Part shown: piece after piece, positions 44,614-54,344 of the stretch
Layout: every line of letters begins with the position of its first letter
Position numbering within the stretch: the stretch's first letter is position 1
Assembly (NCBI RefSeq): GCF_000724625.1
Contig: NZ_CP007139.1
Location: forward strand, 3,906,001-3,970,000
DNA from: Fimbriimonas ginsengisoli Gsoil 348
Lineage (GTDB): Bacteria > Armatimonadota > Fimbriimonadia > Fimbriimonadales > Fimbriimonadaceae
DNA: 64,000 bases
Reading direction: 5' to 3'
Translations under genes and position numbers: made by a program
The notes under the pieces: model-generated
The model's database searches: none
What the model saw: only the letters and a program-made list of their open reading frames with translations
What the model was told of the DNA's origin: nothing

Positions 44614-46964
44614 GTGGCATCGCGTTCTCGCGCTCGCAGCCGACGCTCCCCGTGGATCCGGCGAATCAAGTTGGCGATCGCATTTCTGGCGATTGTCTTC
44701 TTCGGCGCCTTTATCACCCTCTTCGTGATGTTCTTCTCGGCCATCAAAGAGGCCGAGGCGCAAGCCGGAACGATCGAGGAAAAGTTTGTCGAGGTGGCTA
44801 GGCCCCCGACGCGCATCCTTACCGCCGACGGGGTCGAGCTCTATCGGGTCAGCGAAGAAAACCGGATTCCCTTAAAGTTGGCGGAAATTCCGGACCACGT
44901 CAAGAACGCGATCATCGCCGCCGAGGACAAGCGGTTCTATCAGCACAACGGCGTGGATGAGCAAAGCCTTCTCCGGGCGTTCGTCTCGGTGTTCAAGCAA
45001 GGTCACGTTGGGCAGGGTGGCAGCACGCTCACGATGCAGCTCGCCAAGCGTCTCTACAACGGCAATGAAAAGTCGTTCCGCCGGAAATTGCAAGACATCG
45101 CCTTCGCCTACGTGATGGAGCGAGAGGTGGCCAGCAAGAACCGGATTCTCGAGCTGTACCTAAACCAGGTCTATTTCGGGGAGGGGGCGCATGGGATCGG
45201 CGCGGCGGCGCGGACCTATCTGAGCAAGAACGTCAAGGACCTGACGATTTCCGATGCGGCGTTGCTGGCCCGGTGTGTCCGAAGTCCGAGCCGAGAAAAC
45301 CCGATCAAAGATCCTAAAGGGTCGCTGGAGAACCGGGACGTCGTGCTGCACATCATGCACGACGAGCACATGATCACCGACTCCGAGTACGACAAGGCGC
45401 TCGCGGAGGTGCCCAAGCTCAATCCGCACCCTCCGGAAACCACGGCTGCCTATTCCGCCGGGTATGCGATGCACTTTGTGCAGCACGTGTTGCAGACCCT
45501 GCAAGAAGACGATCCAACCTTGGACCTGAAGGGGGGCGGCTACACGATTTATACAACCATCGACAGCCACCTCCAGCGCCTGGCGGAGAAAACCGTACAG
45601 AGGATCGTCGAAGAAAACCGCCGCATGAAAATCAATCAGGGCGCGTTCATGGCGATGGATCGCGATGGGCACATTCTCTGCGAGGTCGGAGGCGTCTCTT
45701 ACAAGCGCACTCAGTACAACATCATCTCCCAGGGGCACCTCCAGCCCGGTTCGGGCTTCAAGCCCTTCGTCTATGCCACCGCCCTCCGTGAGGGGACGAT
45801 TGGAATGGGGGATTATCTTTCCAACGCGCCGATTCGACTGCCGAACGGTTCTGGTGGCTATTGGGAACCGAAGAATTCTAGCCCCAGGGAAAACGCTTCC
45901 GGATACTCTCTCGAAGACGCCCTCGCCCTATCGGTAAACCGTCCGGCTATCTGGACGATCCTCAAGGTGACGCCGCGGGTGGTCGCGGATACGGCTCGCG
46001 ACGCTTTCGGTTTCCGGACCAAGCTCGAAGCGTATCCACCGCTCGCATTAGGCGCCACTGCGGTAAGCCCGCTGGAAATGGCGGAAGGGTATTCCACGTT
46101 TATGCTGAGGGGCGATCGAGTGCGCCCCTACCCGCTCGCCAAGATCGTAGGGCCGGATGGAGAGGTCAAGAAGGAATACACGCCGCAGAAATTCGGAGGA
46201 GTGTTCGACCCGCGTGTCTGCGAGGATATCGACACGCTCCTCCGAGCAGTGGTCCAAAAGGGTACCGGCACGGCCGCCCAGGACGTACCGGACGCTCGCG
46301 GGAAAACGGGAACTACCAACGATGCCAAGGACGCTTGGTTTACGGGCTATTCCGACGGCGTTCTCGGCGTCGCCTGGGTGGGCAACCAGAAGATCGTGAA
46401 AGGGAAGTGGACGGTGCTTCCGATGGCGGATCGGGTTTTCGGCGGTACAACCGCTATCCACATCTGGCGAGCCGTTATCAAAGAGGCGCGGCAGCGGTAT
46501 GGACATCGAATGGAGCCGGACAACACACCTCCGGTGGCGCAAGACGATACGGTCCCCGCGCTTCACGAAAAGAAGGAGAAGCCGCCCCGCATCACCGACG
46601 CCGACATGCCGGCGGGAACACCGGTAGACGATCCGAACGCTGGAAAGGCGAAGCCTCCCGAGCACACGATTCCTCCGGCACCGGTGGTAAATCCTGCCGC
46701 TCATCCGGACACGATCCAGAACGACCCCGGCTCCGGGGGCGGGGCGGGGGCGGAGACGGGGACCTCGGAACGATCGATGCGGGCAAGGTCGATAAGCCGA
46801 AGTCGAAACCGAAGAGGGAGCGGCACGAGGAAACGGTGTCGGTGGAAGTGTGTGCCGATTCCGGCCTGCTTGCCAATCCGTATTGCCCGGAGACGGTTAC
46901 TCGTACGTTCCCGCGGAGCCAAGCTCCGAAGCGAGTTTGCCGGATTCACCGGCCGGGAGACTAG
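44614..46964 (+). CDS. Class A penicillin-binding protein (PBP1A type), frameshifted near the 3' end
   Basis: After a Lys/Arg-rich cytosolic start and one membrane helix (about 18-43) comes the GT51 transglycosylase domain: AAEDKRFYQHNGVD (E104), GGSTLTMQLAKRLYNG and RKLQDIAFAYVMERE. The transpeptidase domain has QPGSGFKPFVYATAL (SxxK Ser), ALSVNRPA (SxN) and RGKTGTTNDAKDAWF (KTG). It polymerises and cross-links peptidoglycan. The frame running from 44614 ends in an Arg-rich tail and reaches 47010 inside the next gene. The family-typical C-terminus, VEVCADSGLLANPYCPETVTRTFPRS-type, is in the -1 frame and stops at 46964. The break lies within 46725-46775, in a G-rich tract. Sequencing error, mutation or programmed shift are all possible. 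Confidence 0.93.
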
Positions 46965-46967
46965 GCG

Positions 46968-48821
46968 ATGTCGGTTATCCATACCCCGCGCAAACCGGAA
47001 CTGGATCTGAGGATTCTTGCTTTTCCGGCGGTCATGGTGGGGGCGCTCTCGGTGCTTTTTCTTCGGCTCTGGTACTTCCAGGTCGTAGAGGCACCTACGC
47101 TGGTGGAAAAGGCGGAAGCCTCGCGCGTGGTACCGGTGATGAAGCCGGCCCCCCGGGGGCTCATTTTCGACCGGAACGGAGTTCCAATCGCGATCGTCCG
47201 GCCGGAGATCGTCGTCACCGCGATTCCCAACAAGATAAAGGCGAACCCATGGGTTCTCGACCGGGTGGCCAAGATCCTCGGCGTCGAGGTGGAGAAGCTC
47301 GAGCGGAAGGTAAGGGATGCAACCTGGCGTCCCTTCTTGCCTACCCCAATCTACGTGGGGGCGGACATCAAGGCGGGTACCCGCATCGCGGAAGAAGGGG
47401 AAGAGCTGCCGGGGATCGGTGTGGAAACCCAGCCGATGCGTCACTATCCGGATAGCACGAGCTTTACTCATGTGCTGGGCTACGTTTGGGTTCCCAGCGA
47501 TAAGGACGTGGCCCGAATCGAGAAATCGGGCAAACCGGTTCCAGATTTCGTCGGCAAGGGTGGAATCGAACGTGCCTATGACGACGAGCTGATGGGGTTG
47601 CCGGGCGCTGAGCGGATGGCGATCGATGCGCGGCGGCAACCGATCCGAGTAGAGGGGCGGGATGCGGCTACCCCGGGGAACCAGCTTGTGTTGACCCTGG
47701 ATGGGGATCTACAGCGTTACGTGACCCAGCTCTTCAAGGAGAGCCACTTCATGGGGGGTGCGGTGGCGCTCGATCCCCGCACGGGCGAGGTCCTTTGTTT
47801 GGTAAGCAGCCCCACGTTCGACCAGTCGCTTTTCAGCGGTGGAATCTCGGACGAAGAGTGGAAGGTGCTCAACGATAATCCGGAGAAGCCCCAGATCGAC
47901 CGAGCGATCTTCGGCGCCTATGCCCCGGGGTCGACGTTCAAAATCGTGACGACGGTCGCCGCCGCCCGTACCGGCAAGTTCAACGTGAACGACACGTACT
48001 ACTGCCCGGGAGGGTATTTCAAGCGGGGCGTGCACCTGAGATGCCTAGGGCAACATGGGGCGATCTCGTTTGAAAACGCGATGGCGAAGTCTTGCAACAC
48101 CTATTTCTGCAATTTAGGGGTTGCGGTCGGACCCGAGGCGATTCGGAGCGCAGCCTTGGACATGGGTTTGGGGCAGCGAAGCGGGATTGAGATCGGCGGG
48201 CCGATGGAGGTCGGGACGGTGCCCACCCTCGACTGGCTTCGAAAGGTCTCCAAAAAGAAGAACCCGCCCTGGTATCTGGGCGACACGGCGAACCTATCGA
48301 TCGGACAGGGATATCTCGCGACGACTCCCCTACAAATGGCCGAGGTGGCGGCGATGGTGGCAAACGACGGGGTGAGCTATAAGCCGCATCTCGTTCGCGC
48401 GATCAAGGATCCGACGGGTCAGCAGGCGATTAGGCAGATCGCGCCGGAAGTTGCTCACAAGGTCGATCTCCCCGCCTCGTTCTGGGCCGAGCTGAGGAAA
48501 GCGTTGGTCGGGGTCGTAGACCATGGCACGGCGCAAAGAGCGCGGATTAACGGGGTTTCGTGGGGCGGCAAGACGGGAAGTGCGGAGCACTTGCATGGCG
48601 GAAAGAAAACGCATGGCTGGTTCGTTGGGTTCGCCCCGGCGGAAGCGCCGAAGATCGTGATCTGCGTTCTATGGGAAGAAGGTGGTCACGGCGGCGACTC
48701 CGTGGCTCCGATCGCCAAGGAGATCGTCCAGCGCTACTTGATGCCGCCCAAGAAGGCGGTTTCCGCAGCCACGTCGTCGTCGGCGGCGGCTTTGTCGCCG
48801 GCGGCAAGATCTAAGCCTTGA
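46968..48821 (+). CDS. Class B penicillin-binding protein (PBP2/MrdA type transpeptidase)
   Basis: The 617-residue protein has a short cytosolic start, one membrane helix (ILAFPAVMVGALSVLFLRLW), the PBP dimerisation domain (PRGLIFDRNGVPIAIVRPE, LGVEVEKLERKV, RHYPDSTSFTHVLGYVWVP) and a transpeptidase domain with APGSTFKIVTT (SxxK), KSCNTYF (SxN) and WGGKTGSAEH (KTG). The overall order fits PBP2, the elongation transpeptidase that works with RodA in the periplasm, though no mreC/mreD/rodA are near. It begins 4 bp after the corrected PBP1A stop. Its 3' end overlaps the convergent ligase gene by 88 bp. Confidence 0.93.
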   Translation: MSVIHTPRKPELDLRILAFPAVMVGALSVLFLRLWYFQVVEAPTLVEKAEASRVVPVMKPAPRGLIFDRNGVPIAIVRPEIVVTAIPNKIKANPWVLDRVAKILGVEVEKLERKVRDATWRPFLPTPIYVGADIKAGTRIAEEGEELPGIGVETQPMRHYPDSTSFTHVLGYVWVPSDKDVARIEKSGKPVPDFVGKGGIERAYDDELMGLPGAERMAIDARRQPIRVEGRDAATPGNQLVLTLDGDLQRYVTQLFKESHFMGGAVALDPRTGEVLCLVSSPTFDQSLFSGGISDEEWKVLNDNPEKPQIDRAIFGAYAPGSTFKIVTTVAAARTGKFNVNDTYYCPGGYFKRGVHLRCLGQHGAISFENAMAKSCNTYFCNLGVAVGPEAIRSAALDMGLGQRSGIEIGGPMEVGTVPTLDWLRKVSKKKNPPWYLGDTANLSIGQGYLATTPLQMAEVAAMVANDGVSYKPHLVRAIKDPTGQQAIRQIAPEVAHKVDLPASFWAELRKALVGVVDHGTAQRARINGVSWGGKTGSAEHLHGGKKTHGWFVGFAPAEAPKIVICVLWEEGGHGGDSVAPIAKEIVQRYLMPPKKAVSAATSSSAAALSPAARSKP

Positions 48822-50833
48822 AGCATCCGAGCCGCCTCGGCCGCTTTCTGCAAAATCTCTTTCGCTCCCTCCACCGTCCTTCCGTTGTAAGTTCCGTTGG
48901 CCACGATCTGCGGAACGGTGCTGGCCAAGAACGACTTGAACCCTTGGACGGCGGGACGTAGCAGGGTCCGCTGCTCCTTCGCGTCGGAACTTGCCTTTGC
49001 CAGCTCGAGCCGCGCGATGAACGTCTGCACCTCGACGTCCTCCGGTACCGATCTGACCTTGAAATAGGGCGTGTTCTCGGTGGCGACGAGCCGCTTGAGA
49101 AGGCTCGCGTATCTATCTTGATCGCCGCCTTTAAGGGCAAGTTGGGCAGCTTGGTACAGAGTGTCCGGATTGTTTGGATCGGTGGCTAGAGCCTGGTCGA
49201 GCGTAGCCATCGCCTCGGCGGTTTGGCCAGACTGAGCCTGCAGGAGAGCGAGGCGGCGAAGGTATTTCGTTCTTGGGGCAAATGCGGCGGCTTGCCGAGC
49301 ATCTTCGAGACGCCCGCTAAGGTTGGAAGTCAGGTACCACGCCTCGCCATCGTTCGGGGCGATCGAGTGGAGAGTGTCGAGCGTTGCCTGGGCTTCGGCC
49401 ACTTTGCCGGCCTGGATATCTCCCCGCACTTCGGACCGCAGGAGCTCCGTGTACGCGCTGTAGAGCATCACGAGGAGCAGCAGCGACACAAAGCCAGCGC
49501 CGAGCCGGCGCAGGGCGGGGAAGAGGAATTCGGGGGCGACCGAGTCTCCACTGAGCAGAAGTCCGGTTCCGAGCAGCATAAAGACGGAAAGGCCAAGACC
49601 GTAGTAGTAAAAGTCGCTGTCGAACACACTGTGACCGCATGCTGCGCCCACGGCGACGACGACGGAGATAAGGAGCGCTCGGTTTTTGGGCGGTAGCGAT
49701 TTCGATGCCCGAAGGGCCAAGAAAACCCAGTAGCCGATGGCGATCACAAGCAACAGCGGCACCAGCGGACTCGCCTCGGCCAGAAGCTGAGCGTAGGTGC
49801 TGTGGGCGAATACCGTCTGCGTGGTCAGGCCCGGTCTTCCCGATTCAAACCGAAACGTTCCGGGACCGGAACCGACCGGGTTGCGTAAGAAGAGCTTGCC
49901 CGCCGTTAACCAGAGGTTCCAGCGAAAGTGCGCCGACTGCTCGACGGTAGCGCCCGCATTGGCGATCCGGCTCATCGCCCCGGTACCCCCTTTCTGCCCC
50001 GATTGAGACATGACGAGCACGGCGACGGCAACGATGGCGCAACCGACCACGGCGACAATTCGGCCCAATGCGGCTTTCGTCTGCTCTTTCGGCGACAGGA
50101 ACGCGGTCAGGACCAGGTGAGCTACGAGGCAGATCGCGAGGATCGCCATCGCTCCTTTCGATCCGGTGAGGGCGAGGGCGAAGCTGATGAGGAGCAAGCC
50201 AGACGCGGTGGCGAGCATGGCCCCCTGCTCCGTCACCGTCAGGACGCCCAGGCCGAGGCAGAACCCGACCAGAAGGATCGCGGCGAGCGCGTTCGGGTTA
50301 ACCCAGAAGCTGAAGATGCGCCACGAGGGGTCGGCCGCCTTGGTAGCGCCGTACTCCAAGATCCCGTAGATCGCGGTGACGGCGGACCCGGCGAAGATGG
50401 CGGAGATGATCGCCATCGGCCCTGCCTTCCGCCCGGCGACCGCGACTACGGCATAAAGCGCAACTCCGTAGCTAAGCCACTCGGCTGCGATCGCGATCGA
50501 CAACGGCTTGTAGTTGGAGAAAGCGCAGGTGGCGGCGAAAACCCCGAGCATCACCAGGATGAATCCCGCGAACAGGTTATTCGGTACCTGAACCACTCGG
50601 CGGCCGAGAAATGCGGCCATGAAGGCGGCGCCGCATAGAAGTGCTAGGAGGGTATGGGAGGTGTAGGGAGCGCCGGGCGACGTAAAGAAGCTGCCGACAA
50701 CTTCACCGAAGCCGGAGGTTAGACTGGTGGCGTCAGTCGAAACCTGCCCCCCAATGATTGGAGCGAGAAAGGCGGCGATCACCAGAAGGATCGCGGGGAT
50801 GCCCAGAGGGGCTCGTTTGGCGTCCCGCTTCAC
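48734..50833 (-). CDS. O-antigen ligase/polymerase-like membrane protein with C-terminal TPR region
   Basis: The 699-residue protein has about 12 transmembrane segments (from ILLVIAAFLAPIIGGQ to GAGFVSLLLLVMLYSAY near 450). It contains the Wzy_C region: a periplasmic loop with FRWNLWLTAGKLFLRNPVGSGPGTF and HSTYAQLLAEASPLVPLLL, as in O-antigen ligases. The soluble C-terminus has TPR-like helices (AEAQATLDTLHSIAPNDGEAWYL, AEAMATLDQALATDPNNPDTLYQAAQLAL). It probably ligates or polymerises a surface glycan made by the glycosyltransferases upstream, whose last gene overlaps its start by 4 bp. Its final 29 codons lie opposite the end of PBP2. Confidence 0.87.
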   Translation of the reverse strand: MKRDAKRAPLGIPAILLVIAAFLAPIIGGQVSTDATSLTSGFGEVVGSFFTSPGAPYTSHTLLALLCGAAFMAAFLGRRVVQVPNNLFAGFILVMLGVFAATCAFSNYKPLSIAIAAEWLSYGVALYAVVAVAGRKAGPMAIISAIFAGSAVTAIYGILEYGATKAADPSWRIFSFWVNPNALAAILLVGFCLGLGVLTVTEQGAMLATASGLLLISFALALTGSKGAMAILAICLVAHLVLTAFLSPKEQTKAALGRIVAVVGCAIVAVAVLVMSQSGQKGGTGAMSRIANAGATVEQSAHFRWNLWLTAGKLFLRNPVGSGPGTFRFESGRPGLTTQTVFAHSTYAQLLAEASPLVPLLLVIAIGYWVFLALRASKSLPPKNRALLISVVVAVGAACGHSVFDSDFYYYGLGLSVFMLLGTGLLLSGDSVAPEFLFPALRRLGAGFVSLLLLVMLYSAYTELLRSEVRGDIQAGKVAEAQATLDTLHSIAPNDGEAWYLTSNLSGRLEDARQAAAFAPRTKYLRRLALLQAQSGQTAEAMATLDQALATDPNNPDTLYQAAQLALKGGDQDRYASLLKRLVATENTPYFKVRSVPEDVEVQTFIARLELAKASSDAKEQRTLLRPAVQGFKSFLASTVPQIVANGTYNGRTVEGAKEILQKAAEAARMLQGLDLAAGDKAAADDDVAAETAFLGGIK

Positions 50834-51732
50834 TTTCGCATCCTTCGGCGATTCAACTCGTCGATCTTGTTCTTAGTAATGAATAGGCTCGCCCGTGCCA
50901 CGAGAGCGGTGGCAGCCCCGGCGAGGGCGAATGGCCGGAGCGGGGCGGCAACCTTGGGAAGCATGTTCTTCTTATAGAATCGAAACATCGAGCGATGGAA
51001 GCGGCCGATCATGCGATTTGGGGCTTTGTCGGTGCTACGGCCGATGGCGTGAGTGATTACCGCGGTGGGAAGGTAAATCACTTCGAAATCTGCTTCCCAG
51101 CTTCGAAAGCAGAAGTCGACATCCTCGCTGTACATAAAGAATTCGGGATCTAGAAAGCCGATCTTCTCGAGGAGCTCCTCGCGGGCAAGGAGGGCGGCTC
51201 CGCTCACCCAGTCGACCTTGGTGACCTCTTCGTGCCCCCAATCCTGCATCAGGTATTCGCGGGTGTATCGGTTCTTCGGAAAGAGTCGACCCAAGGGGGT
51301 GTTTCGGAAGAGAGCGGCGCCAGGGGTGGGGAATCGTCGCGCGGAGAATTGGAGCGAGCCGTCCGGGTTTAAGAGTTTCGGGCCGAGCACTCCGATCTTG
51401 GGGTGGGACTCCAGATACTCCATCAGGGTCCGGATCGCGCCGGGGTGAACTACGGTATCTGAATTCAGAAGTAGGGCGTGGCGGCCGCGGCGGTGTTCGA
51501 GCATGTGATTTTGGCCGCCGGTGAACCCAAGGTTCCGGCTCATTCGCATGAGTCGAACCCACTTGAACTCTTCTTCCACCATGTCCGGCGACTCGTCTTC
51601 GGAGTTGTTGTCGAGGACGATGACCTCCATTTCCGCTTCGTCCCGCACCCGTTCAAGGCTGGCAAGGCAGGCGCGAAGGTCCTCCTTGGTGTTCCAGCTA
51701 CAGATCGTGATGCTAAGGTCGAAATCCGGCAT
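50830..51732 (-). CDS. Family 2 glycosyltransferase (rhamnosyltransferase-like), copy 1
   Basis: The 300-residue protein starts at the ATG at 51732 (MPDFDLSITICSWNTKEDL). GT2 landmarks are VIVLDNNSEDESPDMVEEEF, RNLGFTGGQNHMLE, the metal-binding LLLNSDTVVHPGA, GSLQFSARRFPTP, GAALLAREELLEKIGFLDPEFFMYSEDVDFCFRSW and HAIGRSTDKAP. A C-terminal hydrophobic segment (PFALAGAATALVARASLFI) suggests membrane association. It resembles WbbL-type rhamnosyltransferases, but sugar and acceptor are unknown. It overlaps the second glycosyltransferase by 20 bp and the ligase by 4 bp. Confidence 0.9.
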   Translation of the reverse strand: MPDFDLSITICSWNTKEDLRACLASLERVRDEAEMEVIVLDNNSEDESPDMVEEEFKWVRLMRMSRNLGFTGGQNHMLEHRRGRHALLLNSDTVVHPGAIRTLMEYLESHPKIGVLGPKLLNPDGSLQFSARRFPTPGAALFRNTPLGRLFPKNRYTREYLMQDWGHEEVTKVDWVSGAALLAREELLEKIGFLDPEFFMYSEDVDFCFRSWEADFEVIYLPTAVITHAIGRSTDKAPNRMIGRFHRSMFRFYKKNMLPKVAAPLRPFALAGAATALVARASLFITKNKIDELNRRRMRK

Positions 51733-52579
51733 CGAAGCCTCGGGCGCGAAAAAATGCGGCGGAGTAGATCGCTGCCGCAAGAAATGGTAACCCTACCCGC
51801 ATTAGCCCCGTTCCGTGATGTTTTTGAAGGTACCGCACAAGGCTTCGGTGCGACTCCCAGATCATGCTCTTGCGAACCTGCTTGGTGCTCTCGCCGCCGT
51901 AGTGGAGAATGCGGGCATCTGGGGCGTAGAGGCATTCCCAGCCGGCTTGCTTCATCCTGTACAGCAGATCGACCTCGTTAAAGAAAATCGGAAACCGCTC
52001 GTCGAAAGGGGATGAGGGATCGCCGGCGGCAGCGAGCGCCTCCCTTCGAAAGAGAAGGAATGTGCCCATGGGTTGGGGCGCGGGGCCGGAATTCTCGTAA
52101 TCGAACCGGCTCAGGCGGTAGGAATCCCATGCGCCGCCAAGCCGCTTTCCTAGACCGGTCACGTCTCCGAGGATGCCTAGGACGGTCGGGAAGCCTCGCA
52201 CTGAGTTCTGGGTATTGCCATCTAGCCCGACCTGCCTGATGCCGACGCAGCCGGCTTTCGGATGGGCATCGAGGAACGCGATCGCCTTGTCGATCGAGTC
52301 GTCGACGAACTCGGTGTCCGGATTTAGCGTGAGCAGGTGGTCTCCGGTTGCCCGCTCGAAGGCAAGATTGTTGCCTCGGGCGTAGCCGGTGTTCTTGTCG
52401 CTGGCGACGAGGATGGCGTTTGGGAATTCGGACCGCACCATGTCCGCACTGCCGTCCGAGGAGGCATTGTCGACGACGACGACCTCGAATTCCTCAGAGG
52501 GAGGGTGACGCTCGATCGAGCTCAGACAAGCCCTCAGCAGGTCGCGCGTGTTCCAATTCACGACCAGGATGCTGAGCAC
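51713..52579 (-). CDS. Family 2 glycosyltransferase (rhamnosyltransferase-like), copy 2
   Basis: The 288-residue protein is related to its downstream neighbour: MLSILVVNWNTRDLLRACL, VVVVDNASSDGSADMV, KNTGYARGNNLAFERA, metal-binding LTLNPDTEFVD, RFPIFFNEVDLLYRMKQAGWE and ARILHYGGESTKQ. It starts with GTG at 52579; TAGAAT lies about 9 nt upstream and no Shine-Dalgarno is visible. It heads a three-gene minus-strand unit (two glycosyltransferases and the O-antigen-ligase-like protein), which points to assembly of a surface polysaccharide or lipid-linked glycan. Confidence 0.9.
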   Translation of the reverse strand: MLSILVVNWNTRDLLRACLSSIERHPPSEEFEVVVVDNASSDGSADMVRSEFPNAILVASDKNTGYARGNNLAFERATGDHLLTLNPDTEFVDDSIDKAIAFLDAHPKAGCVGIRQVGLDGNTQNSVRGFPTVLGILGDVTGLGKRLGGAWDSYRLSRFDYENSGPAPQPMGTFLLFRREALAAAGDPSSPFDERFPIFFNEVDLLYRMKQAGWECLYAPDARILHYGGESTKQVRKSMIWESHRSLVRYLQKHHGTGLMRVGLPFLAAAIYSAAFFRARGFDAGFRP

Positions 52580-52807
52580 GGTGAAACGATTCTACACGAC
52601 TCGGAAGTTGCGGTAATAACCGCTTCAGATTCCGGCAAAATCACCAGGGAAAAGGGAACTTTGAACCTAAATGGTCCTAATTTGTGGATGTATTGCACAT
52701 TATGCGGGGTTGACCAGGTCGAAAGCGGGCTGGTAAGGTGCCTTAGATTGCCAAGGGACCCGTTCAAGGGTAGGCACCGCGCATGAATTGTGGCGCGAAG
52801 GAGATTG

Positions 52808-54226
52808 ATGCCGATCAAGAATCTAACCTTGGGGCTTTGTCTGGTTTTATCAGGCACCGCTCTGGCCCAACACCAGACGTACCGGATCAAAGAGGGTGAT
52901 ACTCTCTCCGGCATCGCTGAGCGGTTTAATATCCGCACCCATTCACTCGTCAAAGCCAACGACCTCGATCGTAATTCGGCCTTGAAGGTCGGTCGTGTCC
53001 TCACGATTCCGAGCGCAACCGTTACTTCAGACCACCACAAGACCTCCGCGGTTCCTTCCTCAAAGGGGGGATACTTCGTTCGCGAGGGCGATAACGACGA
53101 GGCGCTCGCCCACCGTTTCCACCTCACCACCCATCAACTACATCTCCTTAACCCGGGTGTGAAGTGGCGTGCGCTCAAGCTTCATCAGGCGCTCCGCGTC
53201 ACCGGTGGGCATTCCGACACCCGAGTCGCCAAGGCGTCAAAGCCTTCGAAAGTTTCTTCCCATGGCGCCCACGTCGTTCGCGAGGGCGAAAACGACTGGA
53301 TCATCGCTCATCGCCTTGGAACCACGACTGTGGTGCTCAAGCGGTTGAATCCGGGTGTAAACCTGGCCCGGCTTCGCACCGGCCAGAAGATCAACGTCCC
53401 GGGCGGTCTCGTAGCTAAGGCGGCCGCGGCTCCTCGACTTCACTCACGCTATGCAGTGATCAACGGCGATGCGGTCACCATCCGTCGCGAGCCGTCCCGC
53501 GGGGCAGATTCGATCGCGCAGGTCGATGCAGGTACCCGGGTCGTGGTGCTCGATCGAGACGGCGACTGGTATCGTTTGCGGTTTCCGAAGGGAACCGAGG
53601 GTTGGGTCCGCAGCGACCTGCTGAAATCGGCGGCGGCGCCCCGTGTCGCGAGTCGTGCTCGCCGCCATCATGAGGAGCGGGTCGCTAGCCGGCCTCGTCA
53701 CCACCGGGAGTTGGTCGCGACCCGTTCGCACCACAGCCGACGGCATGAGTCGAGCCAGCGGATGGTTGCTTTCGAGACCTCGAGCAAGGGAGACGGCTCC
53801 GGAATCCTGGCGAAAGCGCAGGCTTATCGGGGTGTCCGGTATCGATGGGGCGCTATGTCCCGGTCGGCGACGGACTGCAGCGGCTTCACTTCGCAAGTAT
53901 TCGGCAGCCAAGGGTATCGACTTCCTCGAACTTCGAGTGAGCAGTCTCATGCCGGTACCCCGGTTAAAGCCAAGGATCTAAAGAAGGGAGACCTCGTCTT
54001 CTTCCACACCCACCGTGGCGCTCGCGTCACCCACGTCGGCATCTACATGGGGAACGGTAAGTTCATCCATGCCAGCAGCGGCGGCGGCAAGGTGCAGATC
54101 AACAGCCTTAACGATGGCTACTACAAAAAGCGACTGGTGGCCGCTCGGCGGCTGGTGAAGAGCTCCAAGCCCGCCAAGCAAGAGGAGCCGGCTGTAACCG
54201 CTCCTGCAGCCGACGGCGACAACTAG
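52808..54226 (+). CDS. Secreted LysM-SH3b-NlpC/P60 cell-wall hydrolase
   Basis: The 472-residue protein starts at the ATG at 52808 behind AAGGAG. A signal peptide (NLTLGLCLVLSGTALAQ) is followed by three LysM modules: YRIKEGDTLSGIAERFNIR (24-68), FVREGDNDEALAHRFHL (about 88-130) and VVREGENDWIIAHRLGT (about 153-197). Next is a bacterial SH3 domain (VTIRREPSRGADSIAQV, WYRLRFPKGTEGWV), then a His/Arg-rich linker, and an NlpC/P60 domain with Cys in ATDCSGFTSQVF, His in THVGIYMGNGKFIH and a third polar residue. These enzymes cut gamma-D-glutamyl bonds in peptidoglycan stem peptides. It is divergent from the glycosyltransferase operon. Confidence 0.95.
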   Translation: MPIKNLTLGLCLVLSGTALAQHQTYRIKEGDTLSGIAERFNIRTHSLVKANDLDRNSALKVGRVLTIPSATVTSDHHKTSAVPSSKGGYFVREGDNDEALAHRFHLTTHQLHLLNPGVKWRALKLHQALRVTGGHSDTRVAKASKPSKVSSHGAHVVREGENDWIIAHRLGTTTVVLKRLNPGVNLARLRTGQKINVPGGLVAKAAAAPRLHSRYAVINGDAVTIRREPSRGADSIAQVDAGTRVVVLDRDGDWYRLRFPKGTEGWVRSDLLKSAAAPRVASRARRHHEERVASRPRHHRELVATRSHHSRRHESSQRMVAFETSSKGDGSGILAKAQAYRGVRYRWGAMSRSATDCSGFTSQVFGSQGYRLPRTSSEQSHAGTPVKAKDLKKGDLVFFHTHRGARVTHVGIYMGNGKFIHASSGGGKVQINSLNDGYYKKRLVAARRLVKSSKPAKQEEPAVTAPAADGDN

Positions 54227-54234
54227 AGGAAACG

Positions 54235-54301
54235 CTCGGCGGCTTCGGTCGCCGAGACTTTCGTCTAAAAGGAGGGGAGTTACACCCCTTCTAACCCCTC
54301 C
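54235..54301 (+). terminator. Two hairpins after the NlpC/P60 gene
   Basis: CTCGGCGGC (54235-54243)/GTCGCCGAG (54248-54256) is a 9-bp stem closed by a TTCG tetraloop, 8 bp past the stop, followed by ACTTTCGTCT. A second stem GGAGGGG (54271-54277)/CCCCTCC (54295-54301) lies just before the tRNA. The first is the likelier terminator. Confidence 0.7.
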
Positions 54302-54344
54302 GACTTGAGTTTTGGGCCTCGGTTCGTCCACACTAGTCGGGTTC

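Noticed and set aside
44614-47010. PBP1A ending at 47010
   Set aside because: The last 90 residues in that frame are Arg-rich and run into the PBP2 gene, while the family C-terminus is in the -1 frame ending at 46964.
52580-52807. ydaO-type c-di-AMP riboswitch before the LysM/NlpC hydrolase
   Set aside because: The gene class fits, and a GGTGCCT/AGGCACC stem (52737-52778) exists, but the conserved core is not recognisable. A covariance-model search would decide.
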